Source: Metasolibacillus sp.
GTDB taxonomy: Bacteria; Bacillota; Bacilli; Bacillales_A; Planococcaceae
Direction of reading: 5' to 3'
Assembly: GCF_025291715.1 (NCBI RefSeq)
Contig: NZ_JAMBIZ010000008.1
Span: forward strand, 49,959-113,958
Length of the DNA: 64,000 nt
The notes under the pieces are model-generated. The model was not told where the DNA came from, did not search any database, and was given only the letters and a program-made list of their open reading frames with translations. Shown here piece after piece: positions 56,817 to 64,000 of the stretch. Position 1 is the first letter of the stretch. Every line of letters begins with the position of its first letter. A program made the position numbers and the translations under genes.

Positions 56817-58202
56817 GTGAGCAATGGACAACAGCAGCACGATAATACATTAAAGCGTTCCATGAAAAGCCGCCATTTATTAATGCTATCACTTGGTGGT
56901 GTTATTGGGACAGGTTTATTTTTAAATGTTGGCTATACAATTAATCAAGCTGGACCTGGTGGTGCGTTAATTGGTTATTTATTTGGTGGCTTAATTTTAT
57001 TTATGGTAATGAATTGCCTTGGAGAATTAGCAGTTTATATGCCTGTAACAGGTTCTTTTCAAACATATGCAACTCGTTTTATTAGTCCAGCAGCAGGCTT
57101 TTCCTTAGGCTGGATGTACTTTGTTGGCTCTGCTGCTACAGCAGGTGTTGAATTTACTGCTGCGGGTATATTAATGCAGCATTGGTTTCCAGATGTAGCG
57201 ATTTGGATATGGTGTGCTGTGTTTATGGCGCTGTTATTTGGCTTGAATGCTTTGACAACAAGAGGATTTGCAGAGGCAGAGTTTTGGTTTGCAGGCATTA
57301 AAGTGGTTGCAGTGATTGCCTTTATCGTAATTGGAGCAGCAGCTATTTTAGGAATTATTCCTTTAGCAGACCGTCCAACGCCACACTTCACAAATTTAGC
57401 CCCATCTGGATGGTTTCCAGCAGGTATTGCCATTATTTTTGTGACGATGATGAATGTTATTTTTTCTTATCAGGGGTCTGAGCTAGTAGGAATTGCAGCT
57501 GGGGAAACAGAGGAGCCAGAAAAAAATATACCGAAGGCAATACGTACAATTATTTTTAGAATCATTGTCTTTTATATCGCTTCTATTATTGTATTATCAG
57601 CCATCTTCCCAGCATCTGAGCTTGGTTTGTTAGAAAGCCCGTTCGTTACTTTAATGAAAATTGCGGGAGTGCCATATGCGGCGGATATTATGAATTTTGT
57701 TATTTTAACTGCTATTTTATCGGTAGGGAATTCGTGTCTATTTGCTTCAACTCGTTTACTATGGTCGATGTCAAATGAAGGGATGGCGCCTAAAATGTTT
57801 GGGCGTTTAACTAAAAATAAAGTGCCATTAAATGCGCTCATATTTACAATGTTATTCTCATTGTTATCATTATTAACAAGCGTTATGGAAGCGGATACAG
57901 TATTTGTTATTTTAATGTCAGTAGCAGGTATTTCTGTGACGATATCTTGGATGGGGATTTGTGCATCGCAATTTATGTTTCGACGTCGCTTTATTCAAGA
58001 GGGAGGCAATATTGCTGATTTAAAATTTAAAATACCGTTTTATCCAATAATTCCGCTAGTTTGCATAGCCTTTTGTGTATTAATTCTTGTATTTTTAGCA
58101 TTTGATCCAACACAATTAATTGGCTTAATATATGGAATTGCTTTCTTTATTGCATGTATGATTTTTTATAAAGTAAAATTAAGTAAACAACAGCATGGAT
58201 AA
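56817..58202 (+). CDS. Amino acid permease, AAT/APC family (RocE-like)
   Basis: 461 aa from GTG 56817 (AAGGAG 6 bp upstream); the TTG at 56790 has no site. Twelve hydrophobic segments, with the first-helix motif S-L-G-G-V-I-G-T-G-L-F and the sixth-helix F-S-Y-Q-G-S-E-L-V-G-I-A-A-G-E-T of basic/neutral amino acid permeases. Between a DDAH and a RocB-like gene it probably imports the guanidino substrate. B. subtilis RocE is an arginine carrier of the same family. Confidence 0.87.
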   Translation: MSNGQQQHDNTLKRSMKSRHLLMLSLGGVIGTGLFLNVGYTINQAGPGGALIGYLFGGLILFMVMNCLGELAVYMPVTGSFQTYATRFISPAAGFSLGWMYFVGSAATAGVEFTAAGILMQHWFPDVAIWIWCAVFMALLFGLNALTTRGFAEAEFWFAGIKVVAVIAFIVIGAAAILGIIPLADRPTPHFTNLAPSGWFPAGIAIIFVTMMNVIFSYQGSELVGIAAGETEEPEKNIPKAIRTIIFRIIVFYIASIIVLSAIFPASELGLLESPFVTLMKIAGVPYAADIMNFVILTAILSVGNSCLFASTRLLWSMSNEGMAPKMFGRLTKNKVPLNALIFTMLFSLLSLLTSVMEADTVFVILMSVAGISVTISWMGICASQFMFRRRFIQEGGNIADLKFKIPFYPIIPLVCIAFCVLILVFLAFDPTQLIGLIYGIAFFIACMIFYKVKLSKQQHG

Positions 58203-58220
58203 CATAGGGGAGAATTGTTT

Positions 58221-59831
58221 ATGAATTGGAATACACCAGAGAAGCTACGCGCATTATTATGTGAAATTGTCAGCTGGGAAAGCAGGACATTAACACAAGG
58301 TGAAAATGAATTTGCTTATAAATTAAAGGATAAATTGCAGACATTGTCATATTTTCAACAACAACCTGAATTTGTTGAATTGCATGATGCGGGACTTGGT
58401 CGACATGCCGTAACGGCTCTTTATAAGCATCCAACCGCAACAGAAACGGTAGTACTAATCAGTCACTTTGATACGGTGCATACAGAGGAGTATGGTGAGT
58501 TAGAGCCGCTTGCCTTTTATCCAGAAAAGCTGACAAAAAAGCTGATGGAGCCTAAGTATTTTAAAGATTTACCAGAACAAGTGAAAATTGATTTGGAGTC
58601 GGGGAAGTATTTATTTGGGCGCGGCACGATGGATATGAAAATGGGACTAGCATTGCATATGCAGTTAATGGAGAAGGCAAGCGTTGAAGAATGGCCAATC
58701 AACCTTCTATTAACCGCTGTTCCAGATGAAGAAGTGAACTCCGCTGGAATGCGAGCAGCAGTTGTAGAATTAGTACGGTTACGTGAGCAGCATCATCTAA
58801 CATATAAATTATTTTTAAATAGTGAGCCCTCCTTCTCACAAGAGCCTACTGATATTAAAGAATATATTTACTCTGGCACTATTGGGAAAATTATGCCTGC
58901 CGCTTTATTTTATGGAAAAGAAACACATGTAGGAGAACCTTTAAAAGGCATGACAGCTAATTTTATTGCTTCCTATATGACACAGCATATGGAATGGAAC
59001 CCTATTTTCCGTGAGCAAGATTTAGGTGAAAGTACACCCCTTCCAGTATCGCTGCAATTAAAGGATTTGAAGATGGAATATTCGACACAAACACCTTATC
59101 GTGCTGCAGCGCTGTATAATGTCTTTTTAATGAAGCGCACAGCGACAGAGGTGATGGATATTTTTGAACAGGTGGCAGTGGAAGCTATGAACGCTTGTAA
59201 TACGCATTATCAGCAAGTTTGCCAGCGTGAGGGTGTCAAAGGTGTAGGTGCTGTAAAGGTTATACGTTATGAGGCACTTTTAGAGCTTGCTATAGAGAAG
59301 CTTGGAGAAGCAGAGGTGGAGGCAATTAAACAGCGAGTTATTCATCATGAGAGCTGGGATGATCGAGAGAAATCCATTCGCATTGTGGATCAGCTGATGA
59401 TTCGTTGTCAGGAGCTAGCACCTGCAACGGTGTTACTTTATGCACCACCATATTATCCAGCAATTAACGCATCGAACCATCCAATTGTTGAACAATCAAT
59501 TGAATTGCTGAAAGAGGTAGCGAAGACATTTAATAATGAAGTTGAACAAATTCATTATTTTAACGGCATATGTGATTTAAGCTATGTTAATTATTCAGAT
59601 AGTGAGAATGGTTGGTTAGCATTCGAGAAAAATACACCTGTTTGGGGAGAAACATATAGCATTCCTTTTGATATGATGGCAGCGCTACAAGGTCCAGTGT
59701 TAAATGTAGGACCATTTGGTAAAGACCCGCATCAAAAAACAGAAAGATTGCATGTTGATAGTGCCTTTGTAGAAATGCCTGTGATGATTGAGAAGCTTAT
59801 TAAAAGTTTATCTGAGGTAGGTCTAAAGTGA
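58221..59831 (+). CDS. rocB: M20-family peptidase/deacylase, RocB-like
   Basis: 536 aa from the ATG at 58221 (AGGGGAG 8 bp upstream). Metal and catalytic motifs are S-H-F-D-T-V-H (His82, Asp84), G-R-G-T-M-D-M-K-M-G (Asp138) and V-P-D-E-E (Glu170-171). The long C-terminal part is typical of RocB (arginine utilisation) rather than of short dipeptidases. RocB is needed for arginine use in B. subtilis, but its reaction is not defined; a deacylase is the usual guess. It ends the cassette before a terminator. Confidence 0.87.
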   Translation: MNWNTPEKLRALLCEIVSWESRTLTQGENEFAYKLKDKLQTLSYFQQQPEFVELHDAGLGRHAVTALYKHPTATETVVLISHFDTVHTEEYGELEPLAFYPEKLTKKLMEPKYFKDLPEQVKIDLESGKYLFGRGTMDMKMGLALHMQLMEKASVEEWPINLLLTAVPDEEVNSAGMRAAVVELVRLREQHHLTYKLFLNSEPSFSQEPTDIKEYIYSGTIGKIMPAALFYGKETHVGEPLKGMTANFIASYMTQHMEWNPIFREQDLGESTPLPVSLQLKDLKMEYSTQTPYRAAALYNVFLMKRTATEVMDIFEQVAVEAMNACNTHYQQVCQREGVKGVGAVKVIRYEALLELAIEKLGEAEVEAIKQRVIHHESWDDREKSIRIVDQLMIRCQELAPATVLLYAPPYYPAINASNHPIVEQSIELLKEVAKTFNNEVEQIHYFNGICDLSYVNYSDSENGWLAFEKNTPVWGETYSIPFDMMAALQGPVLNVGPFGKDPHQKTERLHVDSAFVEMPVMIEKLIKSLSEVGLK

Positions 59832-59885
59832 TATTCAGAAGTATTTCATATATAATATTGAAATAACAGAAATGTTAAATAGTAG

Positions 59886-59927
59886 CGCATGAGATTAAAG
59901 CTTTGCACTTTGATTTCATGCGTTTTA
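59886..59927 (+). terminator. Terminator of the arginine-type cassette
   Basis: A 15-bp stem (59886-59900 with 59908-59922, two G-U pairs) followed by TTTTATT. The rest of the 235-bp gap before yloU has TTGACA at 59947-59952, but no good -10 at the right distance. Confidence 0.85.
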
Positions 59928-60066
59928 TTCATGTCATGCTGTTAAATTGACAGTCTGTTTTTAATTTATCTTAAGCGGCACTAGACGAATTATGGCGTTT
60001 TCTTTTATAATTATTGTTTATGTAGTACAATAAAGAGTAGTTTAAAAGTACTTAGGGGGCGTATTT

Positions 60067-60429
60067 ATGTCAATAGAAATCCACAATGAATTCGGACAAA
60101 TCGATATTTCGAATGATGTGATTGCACAAATTGCAGGTGGCGCAGCGGTTGAGTGCTACGGTATTGTTGGAATGGCAAGCAAACATCAAATTCGAGATGG
60201 ATTAACAGATATTTTACGTAAAGAGAACTTTACAAAAGGTGTGCTAGTTCGTCAAGAAGGCGAAGACTTACATATTGATATGTACATTATTGTAAGCTAT
60301 GGTACAAAAATTTCTGAAATTGCTTATCAAGTACAATCAACAGTAAAATATACAGTAAATAAAACATTAGGTATGAGCGTGAAGTCCGTTAATATTTTCG
60401 TGCAAGGCGTTCGTGTGATGAATGTGTAA
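60067..60429 (+). CDS. yloU: Asp23/Gls24-family envelope stress protein (YloU)
   Basis: 120 aa, single Asp23 domain (V-I-A-Q-I-A-G-G-A-A-V-E-C-Y-G-I-V-G-M near residue 20, V-N-I-F-V-Q-G-V near the end). AGGGGGCG precedes the ATG. The family binds the cell membrane or envelope; the exact job is unknown. It is the B. subtilis neighbour of rpmB, here moved 6 kb away by the cassette. Confidence 0.93.
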   Translation: MSIEIHNEFGQIDISNDVIAQIAGGAAVECYGIVGMASKHQIRDGLTDILRKENFTKGVLVRQEGEDLHIDMYIIVSYGTKISEIAYQVQSTVKYTVNKTLGMSVKSVNIFVQGVRVMNV

Positions 60430-60448
60430 TGAGGAGGAAGCAAATCTA

Positions 60449-62092
60449 ATGAAGTCTTTAGGCGGAATGAAATTCGCAGAAATGGTACAAATGGGGGCAC
60501 ACCATTTATATCAAAATGCGGCTTATGTAGATTCATTAAATGTATTCCCTGTACCAGATGGTGATACAGGAACGAATATGAATTTGTCGATGACATCAGG
60601 TGCAAAAGAAACAGAGGTACAAGCACAGGAGCATATCGGGAAAACAGCACAAGGATTAGCGAAAGGCCTATTAATGGGTGCACGTGGAAATTCGGGTGTT
60701 ATTTTGTCGCAATTATTCCGTGGTTTCGGAAAAGCGATTGAAAAGGACGCAGAAATCGATGCAATTGGCTTTGCTGATGCTTTCCAAGCAGGTGTTGACA
60801 CAGCATATAAGGCAGTAATGAAGCCTGTTGAAGGAACAATTTTAACAGTAGCTCGTGAAGCGGCTGCAAAGGCAGTGGAAGTAGCGCAAGATGAAGATGA
60901 TATTATTGTTGTCATGGAGGCGCTTGTAGCAGAAGCGAAAGCCTCACTTGCACGCACACCAGAGCAGCTTCCTGTTTTAAAGGAAGTAGGCGTAGTCGAT
61001 AGCGGTGGACAAGGCTTATTGTTTGTATACGAAGGTTTCCTTGCTTCATTAAAAGGCGAGCCACTGCCACAAAAAAATGAATCTTCATTAGATGATTTAA
61101 TCAATGCCGAGCATCATCGTGTGCAAGATTTTATGAACACGGAAGATATTGAATTTGGCTATTGTACAGAAATTATGGTGCGCTTTGAGTCAGATAAAGA
61201 GCCGTTCGACGAGGAACAATTCCGCCAAGAGCTAAATCCGATGGGTGATTCCTTGCTTGTTATTTCGGATGATGAAATTGCTAAAGTGCATATTCATTCA
61301 GAAACACCAGGAGCAGTGCTTGCAGCAGGGCAAAAATATGGTAGCTTAATCAAAATTAAAGTAGATAATATGCGTGAGCAACATTCTGCAATTGTTGGGG
61401 AAGCCCCTGTAGCAACAGTACCAAAAGTGGAAAAGCATCCATACGCGGTTGTGACGATTGCAATGGGTGAAGGTGTAGCGAATTTATTGCGTTCAATCGG
61501 TGCTTCATATGTCATTGAAGGCGGACAAACGATGAATCCTTCAACAGAGGATATCGTGAAAGCCGTAAAAGAAATCGGTGCAGAGCGCGTTGTTATTTTA
61601 CCTAATAACAAAAACATCATTATGGCTGCTGAGCAAGCGGTTGAATTATTAGATATTGAGGCAGCGGTTGTGCCAACAAAAACAATTCCACAGGGGATGG
61701 CTGCGATTTTAGCATTCAACCCAGAGGTATCTGTGGAGGAAAATCAAGCAAGCATGGTAGATAGCTTTGCACATGTGAAAACAGGGCAAGTAACATTTGC
61801 GGTACGCGATACATCGATTGATGGTGTAGAAATCCGTAAAGACGAGTTTATGGCATTAGCTGAGGGCAAAATTATTTTATCAACACCGACGATGATGGAG
61901 GCGGCGCAAACAGTTGCTACATCACTTGTTGACGAAGATGCGGAAATTGTCACAGTTATTTACGGTGAAGATGCAACAGCAGATGAAGCCGCACAGCTAG
62001 CTGCATTTATCGAAGAAAATTATCCTGATGCAGAAGTAGAAGTTGTTGAAGGAAAGCAAGCGTTATATCCGTTTATTTTATCAGTGGAATAA
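60449..62092 (+). CDS. fakA: DAK-domain protein YloV, FakA-type fatty acid kinase
   Basis: 547 aa from ATG 60449 (GAGGAGGA upstream; the 60422 frame overlaps yloU). The N-terminal DhaL/DAK2 ATP domain holds P-V-P-D-G-D-T-G-T-N-M and M-G-A-R-G-N-S-G-V-I-L-S-Q. The middle and C-terminal regions match FakA-like proteins that phosphorylate fatty acids presented by a FakB partner for phospholipid synthesis. The kinase role is by family. Confidence 0.92.
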   Translation: MKSLGGMKFAEMVQMGAHHLYQNAAYVDSLNVFPVPDGDTGTNMNLSMTSGAKETEVQAQEHIGKTAQGLAKGLLMGARGNSGVILSQLFRGFGKAIEKDAEIDAIGFADAFQAGVDTAYKAVMKPVEGTILTVAREAAAKAVEVAQDEDDIIVVMEALVAEAKASLARTPEQLPVLKEVGVVDSGGQGLLFVYEGFLASLKGEPLPQKNESSLDDLINAEHHRVQDFMNTEDIEFGYCTEIMVRFESDKEPFDEEQFRQELNPMGDSLLVISDDEIAKVHIHSETPGAVLAAGQKYGSLIKIKVDNMREQHSAIVGEAPVATVPKVEKHPYAVVTIAMGEGVANLLRSIGASYVIEGGQTMNPSTEDIVKAVKEIGAERVVILPNNKNIIMAAEQAVELLDIEAAVVPTKTIPQGMAAILAFNPEVSVEENQASMVDSFAHVKTGQVTFAVRDTSIDGVEIRKDEFMALAEGKIILSTPTMMEAAQTVATSLVDEDAEIVTVIYGEDATADEAAQLAAFIEENYPDAEVEVVEGKQALYPFILSVE

Positions 62093-62115
62093 AATTGAAT
62101 TGAAAATTATGTAGG

Positions 62116-62156
62116 AAAACTCCCCTCCCCAAAATATGGGTGTAGGGAGTTTTTTG
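62116..62156 (+). terminator. Terminator after fakA
   Basis: AAAACTCCC (62116-62124) with GGGAGTTTT (62145-62153) and a T-run. Positions 62157-62320 show no gene. Confidence 0.88.
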
Positions 62157-62318
62157 TTAAGAAAGTTAAAAAACAATTCATTCTAAAGAGATTTATTTAC
62201 CTATTTGCTTATCTTTACTGAAGAGATTAGCCTTATTTATAGTTTTTAAAACAGATATAAAGTAATGGAGTGTATGACAACTCTAAGTTACAGTAAAACT
62301 TTTTGTTCCTTTTATCAT

Positions 62319-63020
62319 AATCATTTGTAGCGTAGCACTTCATTACTCATAAGCTGTGCGAGAGATTTTTGTTCAAGTACATTCAATATATTTTGGCCTT
62401 TTTCAATCCATTCATCACCACCTTTATTTAATTTTGATAAACAAATCCCCTTTCTAATATAAAATACAGATAGATGTATATACATTTGTTCTTCTTGACA
62501 GAGCACAATCGCTTTTTCTGCTTCTTCAAGTGCTATATTAAATTGGTTATCTTTCATTAACAGTAACATTGAATTTATTGATAGATTTATTTTCAAACGA
62601 TGAATGTTCTGAAACGTTTTATACTTATTAATATTTCGTTCAGCAAATTTTCTAATATCAAGTGCTGTTTCTAATGGGAAGAAAAATAAAATAGAACTTA
62701 AAATAAACAAGTCTATGAAATATAATGTGTTACGTTTTTGTAGTTGGGTCCATATTGGTGCCACTTTTCGGGCTGCTTTTTTAAAATCATGAGTTTCAGA
62801 TAATATAATTAAACTTTCTAATATAATCAATATATTCCCTAGTAAGATGTCATCGTTCTTATCTAAAAATATTTTATAGTCTTTGTGTATTTTTTCACTA
62901 GCGTCGCATAAATTTTAACTGAATTTTCTGTTTTCTTGTTTTTACTCATGAGAAGAAAAACAAAGACATTTGAATAGAGGTAGTTAACATCCATTTTTTC
63001 ACTATAACCTTTGACGAGTG
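62319..63020 (-). pseudogene. Remnant of an Rgg/TPR-type regulator, IS-truncated and frameshifted
   Basis: Reading from the IS edge on the minus strand, one frame gives V-K-G-Y-S-E-K-M-D-V-N-Y-L-Y-S-N-V-F-V-F and continues to about 62915. There a one-base shift in an A/T tract moves to N-L-C-D-A-S-E-K-I-H-K-D-Y, which runs to the stop at 62321. The combined protein is an all-helical, TPR-like domain (A-L-E-E-A-E-K-A-I-V-L-C...F-Y-I-R-K-G-I-C-L-S-K-L). That resembles the C-terminal half of Rgg/MutR-type peptide-sensing regulators. The DNA-binding N-terminus is missing, replaced by the IS. The Rgg assignment is tentative. Confidence 0.6.
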
Positions 63021-64000
63021 CAACAGACCTGTGAAATTCTTTAGGGCACGGTTTTCCCTACGATTTTTCGTAGCCATAAATGAGCGGATTTCCATGGTGC
63101 CGCTTTGAGTAAGCGACTAATTTGTAAGTACGTCCTTGAACTGTTCGTGTTCAGCTGTGCCAGTACATTTAGGCAATAGACAATCATTGCGATATACACT
63201 TGATTATGTACGCCTTGTTCGCTCTGCGCGTAGAACTTTTTGATGTTCAGGTGCTGCTTCAACCATTTGAAAAATAACTCGATTGCCCAGCGCGATTTGT
63301 ACAATTCAGCGATATCATCGGCGCTTAAATCAAATCGATTCGTAATTAGATGCAGTTCGTTACCTTTTGAATCGAGCACTTTGATGAGGCGAAAGACATT
63401 TTCTGCACGATTTTGTGTGGTGCCGATCAGAATCATTTCATCCGACAATACAGTTGAATCGATTGGCAGTTTAAATGGCTCTACGACATGAATGACCGCA
63501 TTTTTTCGCAAGCGTGAGACGAAGAAATAGCCATCATCGATCATGCGGTCAAATCGCTCATAATCTAAGTAACCACGATCAAAAACGTACATGCATTCTT
63601 TGTCGTCAACGAGTACCTCTAGCTGGCCACGATCGTGTTCTTTTGCATTTGTCAGCACCGCATTATCAGGATAGGAACAGCCTTTTTCTGCGTAAACAAG
63701 GCGCAAATGAAGCTTGATACCTGATTTTGTTTTACGAAACTCCGCCCATTTGTGATTATTCAAATTGAGTGGCAACGTACTCGAATCAATGATTTTCAGC
63801 GGTGTTGTCGTTTTCCGGCGCTGCTCATATTGAGATTTCTCATGAATCTGAGCGACTAAATCCAGAAAAACTTGCTGGAACACGTCTGTTGGAATTTGAT
63901 TTAATCGGCGGCCTAATTGCGAAAAGCTAATCGATTCTAAATCCGTTGCTTTTTGAAGGTCGTCTGAAAACAATGTCTCACTGACAGCACGTAAACTTTC
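63021..64000 (-). mobile_element. IS4-family insertion sequence (partial, runs off the window)
   Basis: Transposase plus its downstream end. The likely terminus is the CAACAGACC segment beginning at about 63021, since the regulator frame resumes right beyond it. The other end and any target duplication lie outside the window. Confidence 0.75.
63041..64000 (-). CDS. IS4-family transposase (N-terminally partial)
   Basis: The frame is open to the window edge, so the true start is outside. The DDE catalytic residues are visible: D63 in I-I-D-S-S-T-L (numbered from an internal Met at 63973), D132 in V-F-D-R-G-Y, and E232 in W-A-I-E-L-F-F. The IS4 signature Y-x2-R-x3-E-x6-K is exact (Y225, R228, E232, K239). 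The C-terminus is intact. The frame is undamaged, so the element may be active. Confidence 0.9.
   Translation of the reverse strand, partial: ESLRAVSETLFSDDLQKATDLESISFSQLGRRLNQIPTDVFQQVFLDLVAQIHEKSQYEQRRKTTTPLKIIDSSTLPLNLNNHKWAEFRKTKSGIKLHLRLVYAEKGCSYPDNAVLTNAKEHDRGQLEVLVDDKECMYVFDRGYLDYERFDRMIDDGYFFVSRLRKNAVIHVVEPFKLPIDSTVLSDEMILIGTTQNRAENVFRLIKVLDSKGNELHLITNRFDLSADDIAELYKSRWAIELFFKWLKQHLNIKKFYAQSEQGVHNQVYIAMIVYCLNVLAQLNTNSSRTYLQISRLLKAAPWKSAHLWLRKIVGKTVP

Noticed and set aside
60523..61104. 193-codon open frame on the minus strand
   Set aside because: Antisense to fakA/yloV; Ser/Ala/Thr-rich shadow translation with no start signals.
62321..62830. Intact 169-aa gene starting at TTG 62830
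   Set aside because: Coding similarity continues upstream of the TTG in the same frame and then in another frame, so it is a fragment of a larger broken gene.

Overview
The window reads as a chromosomal segment of a low-GC, endospore-forming member of the Bacillales. The gene order follows the Bacillus subtilis division cluster, then ylmC-ileS, lspA-rluD-pyr, and yloC-gmk-rpoZ-...-thiN-spoVM-rpmB-yloU-yloV. Sporulation genes spoIIGA, sigE, sigG, ylmC and spoVM are present. The division cluster lacks murE, murG and murB next to mraY/murD, and no amino-acid-type signature points elsewhere. My best guess is a Lysinibacillus/Solibacillus-like organism of the Planococcaceae (Caryophanaceae). That is an inference from gene order and codon style, not a database match.

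Layout. 1-10052: peptidoglycan and division genes (spoVD-like PBP 3' part, mraY, murD, spoVE/ftsW, divIB, two DUF881 genes, sbp, ftsA, ftsZ), closed by a strong terminator. 10394-12804: the early sporulation block spoIIGA-sigE-sigG. 13050-16421: ylmC, ylmE, sepF, ylmG, ylmH, divIVA. 16442-19517: T-box-controlled ileS. 19915-21144: an EAL/HDOD protein. 21224-22830 (minus strand): a type III polyketide synthase and its methyltransferase. 22977-24358: lspA and an RluD-type pseudouridine synthase. 24362-36075: the pyr operon with a consensus sigma-A promoter, a PyrR attenuator, and a uracil permease gene broken by an internal deletion. 36045-36351: an unusual non-coding stretch with perfect palindromes, a duplicated hairpin module and five 21-bp tandem repeats. 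36346-39620 (minus strand): a decayed Nudix gene, a methyltransferase, a 47-codon acidic peptide gene and rqcH. 39777-53534: yicC, gmk, rpoZ, a CoaC-only flavoprotein, priA, def, fmt, rsmB, rlmN, prpC, prkC, rsgA, rpe, thiN and spoVM. 53724-53912 (minus strand): rpmB. 54060-59831: an accessory cassette between rpmB and yloU. It holds an IclR regulator, two guanidine-modifying (DDAH/amidinotransferase-fold) hydrolases, a RocE-like permease and a RocB-like M20 enzyme. 60067-62092: yloU and yloV. 62321-64000: a regulator remnant cut by an IS4-family element that runs off the window.

How they work together. Most of the window is housekeeping: wall synthesis and septation, de novo UMP synthesis from bicarbonate/glutamine to OMP decarboxylation, and translation plus ribosome maintenance (def, fmt, rsmB, rlmN, rsgA, rpmB, and the ribosome-rescue factors ylmH and rqcH). 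The parts most worth a second look are these: the IclR/DDAH/permease/RocB cassette, which looks like a dedicated route for methylated or acylated arginine; the palindrome and 21-bp repeat tract behind pyrE; the broken uraA; the missing mur genes and missing CoaB half; and small genes that length cut-offs miss (spoVM and the 47-aa peptide).
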